Positions 21,532 to 33,800 of a DNA stretch of 64,000 bases are shown here, in pieces (the first letter of the stretch is position 1; each line of letters begins with the position of its first letter). The stretch comes from Amoebophrya sp. A120 (Eukaryota; Sar; Dinophyceae; Syndiniales; Amoebophryaceae). The DNA lies in NCBI GenBank assembly GCA_905178155.1, contig CAJINV010000002.1, forward strand, positions 2,138,922 through 2,202,921, given 5' to 3'. The position numbers and the translations under genes were made by a program. The notes beneath the pieces were generated by a model, which saw only the letters and a list, made by a program, of their open reading frames with translations, ran no database searches and had not been told where the DNA came from.

Positions 21532-24500
21532 TCAGGATGTCATGTTGTGATTCTCCATCCTGCTGCCCGTGCCTTCGCGGGCACACAGTTGCAGTGAAAG
21601 CAAGATTTTTGGAGAGCTGATGTCGCAGCCTAAATGTAAATCTCCATCTCGATCATCTTCTTGCATGAACAGAAATGCTTCAGACGGTGACATCACGATC
21701 TTGTTTGCTTGTGATACCCCGAGAGTGTCGGTTTGTTCCACCGCTTCCAACGGCGGCAATGTCGGAAGCTTCACCATGTCACTATCCTTAGTAAAAAAAT
21801 CAAGGCCATTACCTGTATCTAGTAGATCTACTGCTTCATACGGCATGCACACACGTACTTGAACTTGCTCGCGCAGAGAAGATTTCGCACATGCAACTGA
21901 AATCTGATCATTCAATCATCGGTGCCCCGCGAAAATGACGGGCGTCTCATTCGTTTTTTTGCGGACAAACTTTCGACTTGTTTGTCAAAGTGCTCCCTTT
22001 GTGTTCGGCAAGAGCCACGCATCCTCACGCAAACTCGCTGCCTTGGAGGCTGCCAGCAAGGCGGCAACTTCGCGCGAGACACAAACAGCAGCTCTTTGAG
22101 CGAAACGCAATCTGGAGCTTGTGTGCGTGAACAAGCATAGAGCATATGAATAGATGTGTCACAAGAACATTCTTTAAAAGAATGAGTGTCTGCCTGCGTT
22201 TTTCTCCAGAGCTTAATTTACACTGCAAGTTCTTCCAGCAACGGCGAACAACACATACTTGCTCCTCGAGAATTCGCTTGTTGAGGCCTGGATTTTACTT
22301 ACGCGGGATACGTCGTGGCGAAATGCGAGACCCACTCCAGAACTTGGGTCATTTCAGTCAAAAGACCCTGAAGCTTTTCACCCCCATTTCCCTCCTGTAG
22401 CGTTTCTATTCGGCGTGTTCCTGCCTCTAGATCATACGCTCCAGGCACGATCTGCTGATACACCACGTTTGTAACTGCATTGTTCCACCGGCTTTGGTAC
22501 TCTTGAACCGTCGCGCGCAGACCACTAAACTGGTCTTCCAACACTGCTGGGTTTGCGGCTTGCGTATGCGAGTGCAACACCCACCCTCGCCTCCCTCATC
22601 AAGTTTCATTTGGAAATCAAAATCATGGAAAGAATGCAAAATATAAAATCCAGATCCACTCAAATTCAAGAACATTCGCTTCTTTATGTGCATTGCCTGC
22701 AGGACAGCGACAGCACCGGAACCCAAACAATTTCTTTTAGTACGCAAGTCCGTGTACGGTTTTGCATTTGCCGTGCGGGCGCCTTCTGTGACATTGTTTG
22801 CGTTCCTGCTCCTGCCCTAGCACTGAGGGGAGGAGGGCCATGGTGCACTGTCATATTGCATCTCAAATTTGCAGTAGCTTGCTGCGCAGGTCTCTTTCTT
22901 GCCTTCCTGCTTGTGTCCCTCGCAATACTTAATTCCGTCGTGTTGTAGCCGTTTTAGTTGTTCTTGTTTCGTCTCCTCCACCTCCGGCAGGTCGCTACCT
23001 GCACCTGGGCTAATATTGCGGATGGACGACGTTTGCCCACTGGCAGTCACGCAATAGTAGCGATGGGCAAAATCGAGCTTATCATCCACCTGCTTGTACA
23101 TGAGTGGCGTCTGGATCGTGCCGCGTGTGGAAAACAAGCTCCGTTTGTTGCAATACGCGTGCCCTTTTTTCACCAAATCGCTTGCGTCTGGGGCAAGCGC
23201 TAAGAACTGCCTGGCTTCGACGTGCATCACCAGCTGACTGGCGTCTATGTGTGACACTACCCGATTCGGATTGTTGTTGAACAAGACAAAATGCTGAATT
23301 GTGACAGCCGGTTTTATTTCTTGCTCCAAGTTTTTTTCCGTCTCTCGTCCCCCTTGCTCTCTTGACACAATCGCCCCGCTACCGCCAGGCCCTGGCATTA
23401 TCTCTTTCGGTTTTGGTACTTCTTGCATCCTCTCCCACGCTTCTACGATGTGGTTCCGCAACACCCAGGAGTCCGTCTGCCACCCTTTTTTCGGCAGCCG
23501 CGGCCCGGTTTCCGCGGTCCACGGATTAGTGAACCCCCGCACCTTTGCCAGCGACCGATCGACATTGCGCTGCCACAAAAGCACCTTCTCGACAAGGTTG
23601 GCCCCAATCCAAATGTCGTATATGTCGTTCAGCGCAAACCGCGTGGAGTCGCGTTCGAAGCCGGATCTGGCTTTTTTGCACTCCGCCTGCGTCATTGGTT
23701 TCAGGCCACTTGACACGCATCGCGTCACATCGTCAAGCCAATCGGCGTATCCCAATGGGCTTAGCGTATTCTCCCCAAGAACGTGGTACTCTTCTAGTAG
23801 ACGTTGCGCCTGTGCGTAGTTATTCAGTTCTTCCACATCGAGACGCGGGGGCCTAGCGTTCTCGAAAACGCCCCATACAGTTTTAGGAATGTTCGTCATT
23901 TTCTCCTGTGCCGCCATAGGCAACGAACGAAGGCCGCGCTTATCCGGGACAAAAATAATTGTATGTGTAGTGTACAATATACAAACAATGGAGCATTCGA
24001 ATTTCGAGTGCTCCATTGTTTGGAGAAGCATCACAATTTTTTTGTTTGGCAAGATGTTCTGCACCGCTAGTACGTGAAATCATCCATCATGAAAAGGTGT
24101 GGGACGATGCACAAAATGATGAGTGCAGCCGGTTTTCTCGTCTTGCACATTCTGTGTTACAAACAACCGGCACAAAGACTAACTACACGACAGTTTTTTT
24201 GTTGCGTAGCACTTCCGAGAAAACCAGTACGCGAGTTCCATTCCGTCCTGCATCTTCTTCGGTATCAAGTACAAGCATGTCTGCCGGGTCTCGAAGATTG
24301 GAACAATTTTTGTAATGCTGAACTCCGATTATACAACTCGCCTTGCACTCTGAGCATTTATTATGCATGTGGTCGTGGTGGAAAACCACTGCTTGGTTTT
24401 TGCGATTCATGAGGCACGTCGCGCACTACAGAGCCCTTCAAAACGTTGTTCGGCTTGGCTGACTACTACGCTCAGCTTGTTGTCGGTTGGTCATGCACTA

Positions 24501-27500
24501 CGTGCACTTAATAAACGTCTTTCGAGACCCGGAAAATTTCTTCAAAGTCGATACCCAATGTCATTTTCAACTTCTCGCCAAAAGCGTTTCCTGGTGCTTC
24601 CACAAGTTTTTTTATCCGAAGCTGCGACGTCGCATCATCTTGCTGAGCGTCCTTGTCTTGAGCACCAGAAGCGATTACAAAAACGCGTGCCAGATTCGTA
24701 AGCCGCTCTTCTGATTTTGCTTGTACCTCTTCGACCTGCTGAGGGTCCTCGACGTCCTTGAGTTTTTCCAGATCGGTTACCAGCTCCTCTGCCATCTCTT
24801 GTAGGTCATCTGTTCGGGTGAATTTACTTCCCCTTCCCGTAATTGTCTTCAGAGCAGGAAAAGCGTATTTTTCGAGATACGACACTTTTCCCTTCTCGCT
24901 CCGCAGCAAAACCGGACATTGTTCCGTGGCCCCCGCAGGTGGCACGATTGCCTCCTTTATCGTTTTGAAAAAAACTAGCATATTCCTTCATGGACATGGA
25001 GGAGCCATGCAGAAGAGGCAGAAAGGTGATGCAGAAATCGCACTTCCGTAAAATACGAATTTTTCTACATCTTTGTCTTTATTGTGCTGTTTGGATTTTT
25101 TCAATAAAGGTCATGGGAAATATGCTAGTGCTTCTCTGTGTAGTATCCAAACTTCCGCCCTCATGAGGGTTCTTCGGGGTTTTCGTTTTTGTAAGCTCGT
25201 CGAAGATGCGTGCGGTCAGCAGAGGATCTTGAGCGCGTAGTTGATTTTGATACAACTCACTGCTGCGCTTGATAATTTCGTCTTCATCGGCCGGCGGAAG
25301 AGAGGAATCGTGCTGGAGATCAAACTCATTTTTCGCGCGTTTATACAGCTCATCACTACGCTTGATGATTGTGTCGATGTCCATTCCGGCCGAGTTGAGA
25401 AACAACCACGCTTATACATATTCAAATATGTCATCTGGGTCGTGAAGCGTTCAAATAACTTGTGAAAAATTTGATGCTCACACCTCTGGACCAGACAAAA
25501 ATCTGTGTTGCATGACCAGTGCCACAAGTTGTTTCCCGCTTCTCAATACGCTAAGAGCGAGGATGCCAGGCGGAGCAGACAAGAAGTTGTAGAAGAAGCG
25601 TTCGCTAACACGCCTGTCATGCACTGTGTGCATTCCAGCCCATCTACCTCTAAATCTACTCTTCGAGAACCCGAGGACATATTTCTTGAATTTGCAATTG
25701 ATAACGCAAGAACCTTGAACATTTCCTGGGGCTCGATCAGGTCATCTACCAGAAACCTGTGAACGTGATCTTTATCGTCATCTGCCGTCGGGGGGGCGGG
25801 ATCGAGGCCCGCCATTTTGATCATGTTGTCTGCCAGGCTGCTCCGGTATGCGAGGGAAAAGTTGTTGATGTAGTTGCTGCAGCAAGCACACAAGGACCAT
25901 GACTAAACCCCTGCATGCATCATGCACACACATGTGCCAACATGTGACAATGTACTCAGTGTCGTCCGTGCCGCGACTTGGAAAAATAAAGAGGAGAGGG
26001 GACTACTAGAAAGACGGGGGTCACAACGTAGCTTAGACCAGAATGTTTGTACAAGTAGCAAAACATCATGAATTGTCGATGATGTGCGTAGAGACCCTTG
26101 GCCCGGCTGCAGCAGGGCAACACTTCAAAAAAGAATTTGCTCGGATACTTTTCCCGTTCCAGTGTTCCCGAACGTGATGAAGAGTTTCTGGCGACCTGCG
26201 AACGTGTTCCCAACGTCCTCCGGCCGGCTGTTCGTGAACGGGTACTGGGCGCGGTTGCCCCGAGGCTCGTAAATGTGTTGTCTCCTCAAATTCTTCTCCC
26301 CCTGCTTCCAATGCTCTACAGCCCCCGTGTCTGTCACACGCGTCACACAAGGCTGGAAAAATTCGTTCGCACCTTCGCCTTCCAATTGCAGCATCGCGTC
26401 CGTGTCAAAGTTCTTCGGCAGCCACAGGTGGGTGAGCAGAAACGGCCCCACTTGCGTAGCAGTTCCGCCTGGATTCATTGCTGCTGCCATCGTGCTGGTG
26501 CCCTGCTTCTGCAAAAATCCGATCGCCGTCGTGCCGGGTTGTTCTTGCAAAGGCGCCTGATTGATGTTGTCAGCACCGACGTCGTCTAGGGTGCGGTTGA
26601 GAGAGTAAAGCATTGCAGGTCCGCCTGCTCGTGGAGAAAGAACATCATGAAAATCTTTTGGTTGCGAGAATGAGAAATCGTGTTTTTCATGTTGTTGTTC
26701 CACCGCGAGAAGTTGCAGTGCCACGGCTGCTTGTCCGTCTGCTGACTCGCTCCCTGTGTCGTCCTGCAAAAGGGTCGTGCGGCCACTCGGCGTGATCGCA
26801 GAGGACGCGGTGGATGCAGTAACTTCTGCGTCTTCATCTTCCAACGCGCTTGAAGAAGAAAATGATGTTGTAGAAGTGGTCCTTGCATTTCGGTTTCCAT
26901 AATTTGCCCCCGTACTATCACTGTCCTCTCGGTCAACATCAACGTCTTGAAAATCGTAATCATTTTCATTCGACGGGGTCAGTGCCTGCTGCTCCGCGGC
27001 ATTTGTTGCTTCCTCGCCGGAGAAATTCAGAGCATCGGACGCCAGAACATCTACTTGCTCACCCTCAGCCTCTTCGTTCGACGACGCTCTTGTACCCTGG
27101 TCGTGCTCTGCGCGAGAAGGATCGGAAGATGAATCTTCGGAAGTAGACCCCTCCACCTGCTGGTCGAGATTTTCGCTTTTCAGCTGCGGCGCTTCCGCTT
27201 CTTGCGAATCTTCACCGTCCTCAGTTGTGTCGTCATCTTCATCGTCGTCTTCGTCACGAGTGAACGTCTCGTCATGGAGATTGTCGTGATGTGGTTCGGG
27301 TTCCTGAGCAAGAGGTTCTTCTTGGCGTTCTCGCTCAGGCTCCTTGCTCACCTCGACGCCGTGGGCAGGTTTCTTGCCGTTCTTTGGAGTTCCCCGTGGC
27401 GCCAGAAACTGCTTCGACGAAGACATCGTGAAGTTGCGGGAAAAAAACCCGTCGAACCACGAAGACACGTAGGAAGTCGAAGTGGCAGTAGAAGTTGAAG

Positions 27501-28125
27501 GTGTAGCACTTGATGTTGTACTAGTCGTCCGTGGACCTCCATTCTGCTGCGAACCGCTATCTTGAACGTCGACCACCACGGGAGGAGTTTTTGCGGAGCT
27601 CATCTTAGTAGACTGGGTGCCGACGTGACCTTCTTCTTCATCTTGAGCAACCTTGCTGTCGAGCAGCTTGTAGGCGAAAATGCCGGGGGTCGTGAGAGTA
27701 GAAAAATCTTCGCCAAAGCAGGTCAAGAGAAGCAGGAGGCGGGAGAAGCACAAAAGTTGTACTCCTTTCGGAAATAAAACCGCGGACCACGTCGAAGCTG
27801 CGATCGGACCACGAGCAGGCCCGGCACGACAGGTCGTGGTGCTGCAGAAACTGAAAGACCGGGCGGAATGACAAAATGCATCCATGTCATTTCCTCGCTT
27901 GACTTTGTGCCGCTTGCAGAAGTTGTTCTCGTTCTGCTGTTGACTGAGGAATCGCGCCACAGCAGACCACCACGACGCAGCACCAGCGGCGACTGGTGCA
28001 GGGGGGTCGTTGGATTTAGTCACGCCGGTCCGGTTCTTCTTTTGCTGGCCTCCCTCCACTTCTTCCATGATCGGAAGGGTGAGACGCCGTTGCAGCTTCT
28101 GCGCCGAGGACGTCTGCATTAACAT
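21532..28125 (-). CDS. Giant secreted or anchored P-loop protein (paralogue 2), multi-exon
   Basis: ATG at 28125 is chosen because the frame upstream to 28176 lacks one. The N-terminal part has a hydrophobic segment (FSRLLLLLTCF) and an SSSKQFLAPR motif, matching SSSTQFLAPR in paralogue 1. A long acidic Ser/Glu/Asp-rich stretch follows, then Walker A GNTGTGK at the end of exon 1 (26149). Ser of the P-loop comes from the next exon (25842), so an intron splits the motif. FLVDDLIEPQE and, after the 25413-25703 introner, AWLFLNSAGMD follow, then blocks at 25079, 24981-24508 and 24335-24183. The exon at about 23910-22856 carries GFTNPWTAETGPRLP and TIQHFVLFNNN. The exon at 22564-22310 rejoins after the 22565-22855 introner. 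A block at 21910-21532 is probably a further exon. Function is unknown. The shared N-terminal signal suggests entry into the secretory pathway. Confidence 0.65.
22565..22855. mobile_element. Introner family I, copy 3 (diverged)
   Basis: Starts TATGCGAGTGCAACACCCAC, and the complement of the right end reads TATGACAGTGCACCATGGCC. TSD TTGCG/TTGCA with one mismatch (22560-22564 and 22856-22860). Excision joins YCKFEMQ to AANPAVL in frame in the second P-loop gene. Confidence 0.85.
23982..24022. repeat. Near-perfect inverted repeat (hairpin)
   Basis: The arms CAAACAATGGAGCATTCGAA and TTCGAGTGCTCCATTGTTTG pair with a single mismatch and essentially no loop. It lies just upstream (in transcript sense) of the exon containing TIQHFVLFNNN, presumably inside an intron of the second P-loop gene. 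Confidence 0.85.
25413..25703. mobile_element. Introner family K
   Basis: Starts TATACATATTCAAATATGTC. The complement of the right end reads TATCAATTGCAAATTCAAGA, with both arms leading to ATATGTC-type sequence. TSD ACGCT/ACGCA with one mismatch (25408-25412 and 25704-25708). Internal GTCATGC and GCATGAC are present. Excision gives FKVLAWLFLNSAG in frame, aligned with FKVLGWVFLNAAG of the paralogue. Confidence 0.8.
25843..26148 (-). other. Intron splitting the Walker A motif, probable introner relic
   Basis: The exon ends GTGK and the next begins SSLADNM. Alignment with GTGKSLLAERM in the paralogue requires the junction AAA|AGC, giving an intron that starts GT but ends GG. The ends just inside (TATCCGAGCAAATTC and, complemented, TATGCGAGGGAAAAGTT) resemble a diverged TIR. 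No TSD is detectable. The paralogous gene has no intron here. Confidence 0.55.
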
Positions 28126-28176
28126 CGTCTTTTTTAAGTTTTGACGTTTAGGTTTACGCAAATTATGCTCGTCCAC

Positions 28177-29900
28177 GATTCTGCGATGCTACGACTCCAG
28201 CACCTCCTGCTGTTCCTTCTGTCTTGCAGTGGACTTCGAGTTCTTCAAGTTCGAGTTCTGCTTGATGCGGTTGTCCCGTTTTCAAAATGACTTATTGGGT
28301 GCACCTCTATTGGTTTTCGATGGTGGAGGGGGTACTTCGCTTAGTGGTCTTGAGAAATTCAAATTGTTGTATGATTGATGAGAGAATGCAGCAAATGCGG
28401 GTTTCGCAAATGCAATCGCAGTAGTTGTACACAATTAACACGACACGCAATCGTTGAAAATGTGACAGTGCCAAACCTGCGGGAAATAAAAATCAGCATG
28501 TGCATTTCGAAAATAAAGATAAAGAACTTGTTTAACGTCACATAATGATGCTGTGGTTTGTTGTTCACCAGCTGCACGATTTTCTTCATTTTGCAATCTC
28601 ACACCTGAGGCAGGAACGACAACGAAATACCCTCGCCGGGCGGCTGACGACCGAAATCTACTACATCAATGCAAGACTACCAAGATGTCCTGTACGATGA
28701 AGCACGAAAAGTAAACCGAAGGGTGAGAAGTGTCGTGTACGACATGAAATCACGAAGAGGCAAAAAACCGATGTGTGGAAAGAAACAAGTGTGTAACTAT
28801 TTGTCGCACCGACGAAACAAGTCTTCTTGACGACAGACTCACCGAGCAGCAGTAGGTGGACGAGTTCTAAATCTCAACGCACGATGGATACATGATAAAG
28901 TTCAACCTTTTTTTGTCGGACAACTTCTGCCGCGCACGAACCGAATCAAGCGGAGGAAGGGTAACAGAAGAATTGTATTGCCACCGAGATAGAGATGCAC
29001 GATAAAAATGCAAGCCTCACTGAAACTTGTGCCCAACCGAATCGCGCGGAGTACAAAAGGCGTTTGTAAAAATAACACACTAGTGCTTGTTGTACGAGGA
29101 ACCGACAACATGGTGAAAAAAGCCACACACAGGTCGAGCCATTCTGCTGTAATGCAGTGTAGGCAAATGCATAAAATAAAAATTGATATTTGTTGTCAAA
29201 ATTACCCTGTTCATTCTTCTGCTTGGAAAAATCGAAGAAATCAGAAGAGTTGTAGATGTGATAGCTTTAGTGGAAACGCAAGTAGTTGTAAGAAGAAATC
29301 GTAGTAAAGATCTCCGAAAAAGAAACCAAATGACTCTGCACGTCCCGAAGAAAATTTTCTTACCCAAATAAGCTAGGCCGAAAGATAAAGACTGCAACCG
29401 GACTAAAACCATACGAATAGGGGAAATACAGCAGAAGTTTAGAGAAATTCAAATTCTGTAGCCGAATCATACCCCATCTCATTTTTCCATTTAACACAGC
29501 AAAAAACGAAATAAAGAACAGCACTGGAGCGATTTTGCTCCCTGTTGTATCAGCATTGATATCAAGCAAGAGAAGTGCAACACAAGGGAGATGGAGAATA
29601 TCATACGTAAATCAATTGTAGGCGATATTTTTTTGGATATTAAAACTACAAGAAATAAAGGGCGAAAAGTCGAGCCAAGATAAAGATTTCATCTCACTGT
29701 GCATATTACGAAAACCTGTTCCGTAGAATATCGTCAATTTGGAAAAGAGCTGAGGAGCCATACTTGACAAAAAGAACGAGCCGCGATAAAGCTAGTAGAA
29801 AAAGAAATTGAAATTGTTTGGAAAAAAACCTGAAGTAACTGTAACCGTCTGAGAAGTATATAGAGTTTAGGTCTACTCATCAAGTTCAAGATCAATCTGA
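28177..29900. other. Intergenic region
   Basis: AT-rich sequence upstream of the second P-loop gene. Only short open frames on both strands occur, with no conserved motif. I see nothing supportable apart from the introner that follows. Confidence 0.5.
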
Positions 29901-30179
29901 TATCCTGAGTAAAAACGTACCCACACCAGAGTTGTCATGCGACTTTGCCATGACAGGAACATTTGTGATGCGCAACCCCATGACAGGCATTTTCAATCGT
30001 GTTTGGGAACTTGTAATGCTGTAAACAGGATTAGCAGATCGATTTGTGATGCGGCTTTCCTTGCTACCTTGCACTACCTTACGGACTGAAACTTGTCATG
30101 CGTGACTCACAAAACTCCTAGGTTTGTGTTGCAAAATCCCCATCCTGACTCTGGTGTGGGTACGTTTTTACTCAGGATA
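29901..30179. mobile_element. Introner family D, copy outside coding sequence
   Basis: The arms TATCCTGAGTAAAAACGTAC and the inverted GTACGTTTTTACTCAGGATA are perfect complements. Perfect TSD TCTGA (29896-29900 and 30180-30184). At 279 bp it has exactly the length of the family D copy at 59185. It lies about 670 bp downstream of the Mei2-like gene's stop, so it is in the 3' UTR or intergenic. Confidence 0.92.
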
Positions 30180-30184
30180 TCTGA

Positions 30185-30851
30185 ATCTCATGCATTAGAC
30201 CGTTGAAAAATTCGAATGAAACTGAAAGAAACGAAAATCATGTGACGAGTAAGCAGGTTGTGATATTTTTAGATTCCAAAATGCGGGGCTGTTCAAAATT
30301 TTTTCCTAGGAGAAACGATGAACTATAAAGAAAGTAAAAAGAAGCTCATCTCGTCGAGTCTATGCCATATTCCATGCAGTAGGAATAACAAAATCAAATT
30401 CAGTATTGAAATTGCAAAGAACTTTGTGATAGTAACTGTGACAGCCTCCCTTTACAAACAAACTTGATAGAAAAAGACATATATAATATTTTCAGAAACT
30501 CATCAGGTTTTATTTAGGCAAGGATAAGAAGCGGGTTGTAGATGACCTTGGCAAGCCGTCCCGTGTTGCCACAGGTCATATACAAGTTGCAGAAGCTGAA
30601 ATATCCTCAAAAAAGCGTCCGGATTTCAGTGCAATCCATCAAATTTGGGTCGAAAACCTCGATTATCTACGTAGGAGAAACAAAAACCTAGAGCGAAACA
30701 AGTAGGCAGTCATCAAAAACAAAACAAAAAAGCCGAGAGCTAAACTCAGAGACCCGGCGTTATACGAGAGATCTCTCTCTTTCGTGGCGATTATACGTAA
30801 ACTCGCGCGCCTCCTTGGCACCACGACGTCACTCGCCCTCACTCTAAATAA
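30185..30851. other. Downstream region of the Mei2-like gene
   Basis: No coding frame is supported. It probably includes the 3' UTR of the minus-strand gene ending at 30852. Confidence 0.4.
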
Positions 30852-33800
30852 TCAATAGTAACTAGTCACCCCTGCACCTCCAGAGTTGATTCCGCCACCC
30901 TGGTGCGCACCACCCACACCAGTACCGAATGACCCGGGGTTATTGTCTACTTGGAAAAGACTGGAGGTCGCTGATCCAGCTGCAGTTGAGGAGCCTCCGA
31001 ACATGGCGTTGATATCGGCGGCGTCCTCGTCCATAGTGTTCTCCCCGTACTGCAACTGCGGATCCATCACGGCTGATGCGGCTTGCAGGCCCTGGTGATG
31101 TTGCTCATTCTGCATCATCAGGCTGTTGTCCATCTGGTGCAGAGAAGCTCCACCTTGATGCACCCCAGTGGCAGTACTCAGTGGCGCAAAGTGGATAGAC
31201 GAGCCTGGACCAGTAGCCGAATGCTGATTATTTGTTACTGCATTTATTTCCGAGGAGCCCAAGTTGAAAGTCGACTCTCCTTCTGCATTGCCGCTGCTAC
31301 AATGAATACTGGATGATGTAGGAGCAAAACTGCTCGAATTTCCATAGCCACTGAAACTATTGTGGTGCTGCTGTTGGTTCTCTTCAACTGTAATCGAGCG
31401 GCCAGAAATAAGTCCGCCACCGCAGTTCAGGCCGTTGTTGTAATGCGCGGCTGTTGATGACCCGGGATAGTGTTGCTGGTGGTTCTGATACTGATTAATA
31501 CTAGAAGCATAGGCGTACGATGCGTACGCAGCATCACCTAAGGAAGCTGTACTATTGTGCTCGTTAGCATATGCGGAAGGTCCTCCGTATGCGTTCATGC
31601 TGATTCCATTGGGTTCCTCAAGATACGCTGACCCAACACCGGCGAGGTGCTGATTTTCCTTGTTGCGCATTTGCTGTTCTTGCTGTCCTTGATAGTGCCC
31701 ACCAGAGCTGGGATTATAGACACCTCCGGAGGTCGTATGTCCTCCAGGATACGACGGCTGCTGGTATTGATGTTGAGGAGCATATTGGTAACTATCTGTC
31801 GATGTCGTCCCAGTATTGCTGTAGTAGTTCATTTGCAGTTCGGCAGTCGACGGCGTGTTGGTCGATCCAGTCGTACTGCACTTATCTTGCAGCACCGGGG
31901 TGGCTAGAATCGTGTTGTTGAAAGAAATACCACCAGCTGCACGAGGAGCCACTCCGGTAGACGTAGAAGAGGTGGTTGCACAACTCGGCTGGTTGATCAA
32001 GTTCATCAGGTTGGTATTTAGAGCTGCGGTCGTTCCAGGAGTTGCACCAGTCTGATGCTTCTGTTGCGTAGTTGTGCTCGTCGTACTCAATAATGGATTC
32101 ACACCGGCTGCTGTAGTAGTTCCCTTGCTAACTACTACACTTTCTGCCGCGGGAGGCGGGACCATCGTAGGTCCCACAGAACTTTTGTTCATCATTTTCA
32201 TCGCAGGTCCAGGAGCTGCACCATGATCGTTGCCGCGAGCTGCACCAACGTTCTTGTTTCCCGCCACGGAGATCGCGGACCCGGCACTGCTTCCGCTCAC
32301 TTGCCTTGTTATGACAGAAGCGCCAGAAGTGGGAAGCACCGGCGCGGGGGGGTGTGGTACCTTAGAAGTTGCGGCTTTGATGTTCGATACTGGTGCTGCT
32401 GCCGACACAGGCGCAGCACTGGTTCTTGCACGACTAGCATGATCACCTTGTTGTAGTTGTGGCTTCTTGCTGGTTCCTGCTAGCAGTACATCATTCGCTG
32501 TTCCTTTGTTTCCACTTGTTTCCGCCGCAACCAAGCTTGGGCTTGGACCGAGCAAGTTGGGAGGCGGTGGCGGAACACGACTGCTCCTTGGGGGTGGTAC
32601 GACAACCGTGGACTGCTCGTCCTTCTCCTTCGCCGCTCCTGCCGAATCAGTCTTGTTTATTCCTTCCTTGCCGAACGTGGTAGTATGATCACCCCCGCCA
32701 ACATCGTTCCTCGTAGAACTGGTACAACCTCCAAGAAGAGCCAAGGCGTTCAACTTCCGTTCCGTAGCGGACTTCGTGGTTGAGTCCTTGTCCAGGTTGT
32801 CCAGGAGCATACTCACCGGCGAATCAAAGTCGTCCGGGCCGGTGTAAGGAATCTGCAACAAACCGTGGGGGTCGTGTGGCCGGTTATTCATATTTTGCTG
32901 CGGTGGTCGGGGCGGGATGGTCAATGCCCCCGGGGTTGAAGAAGTTGTGTGATTAATTACGTGGTGCCCCGGCGCGGGAACCGCGGGCGGAGGAATGTTA
33001 TAGGAGTTTGGGTTGGTGTAACGGTTGCGCACCGGGGGCGGAGGGATGTTGTAGCCCTGACCTGTAGTATTCCTTTTGAATTCTCGCGTGATCTTCATCT
33101 TGTGTGTAAGTTGTTTCTGGCTCGTACTGATTGTAGCACTGGTGATGTGCGAGACAGAGAATTCATTCGTACATCGAACGCGTTTCACAACGCTGTGTCG
33201 TGTGAAAATTCTATGTATGCATGAAAAAACAATTATACCCGTAAGAACGCCCGCTGCCTGGTGCTGGTGGGCCGGCGTCGTTGTACAGGTTTTAGAATTC
33301 ATATTCATTAGATTTAATTTATAATTTTGGTGTGAAGTAGGAGCTGCAGTGGTGTAATTGAAGCTGCCGCCACGCAGGGGCGCAGCAGCTGTCCGTTGGG
33401 AATGTGACGCTGACGCGGAAGGTGTGTTCAAGACAGATGATGTCGCTCCTTGCGCCTGTGACTGTGCTCCTTGATACGGATTACTGTAGCCTGTGTTGTA
33501 GTCGTTGTAACAAGGTGGTCTACTGTATTGGTTGTTGCCGTAGCTGCCGGACGTAGAAACCGCACCGGCATTTGTGTTCGCCATGTTACTCAGGCGGAAA
33601 GAGGTAGCGGCACTACTCCCACCTCCTGACTGCGCGGAAGTAGACCCAGCGGCGCCGCAGACACCTCCTTCGGCTGCAGAATTATTGTTCGCTGCATTGT
33701 GATGAAAATGTGTGTTCCCACCGGTACCGGTAGCAGAGCCTTGAACTTGTTGCTGCTGGTAGCTGTGTTGCTGAAACTCGTCATGTTCTACTTGATGATA

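Noticed and set aside
22146-22320. Introner at the end of the exon near 22310 (TATCCCGCG after ACGACG)
   Set aside because: The transcript-sense start looks right, but no matching second TSD or inverted end was found downstream; a GTAAGT donor overlaps, so an ordinary intron is as likely.
24290-24530. Introner between the blocks ending FRVSKDV and starting NLRDPADM
   Set aside because: Both edges carry CGGGTCTCGAA in inverted orientation and TTGTAATGC/GTCATGC lie inside, but there is no TAT end or 5-bp TSD, so I did not list it as an element.
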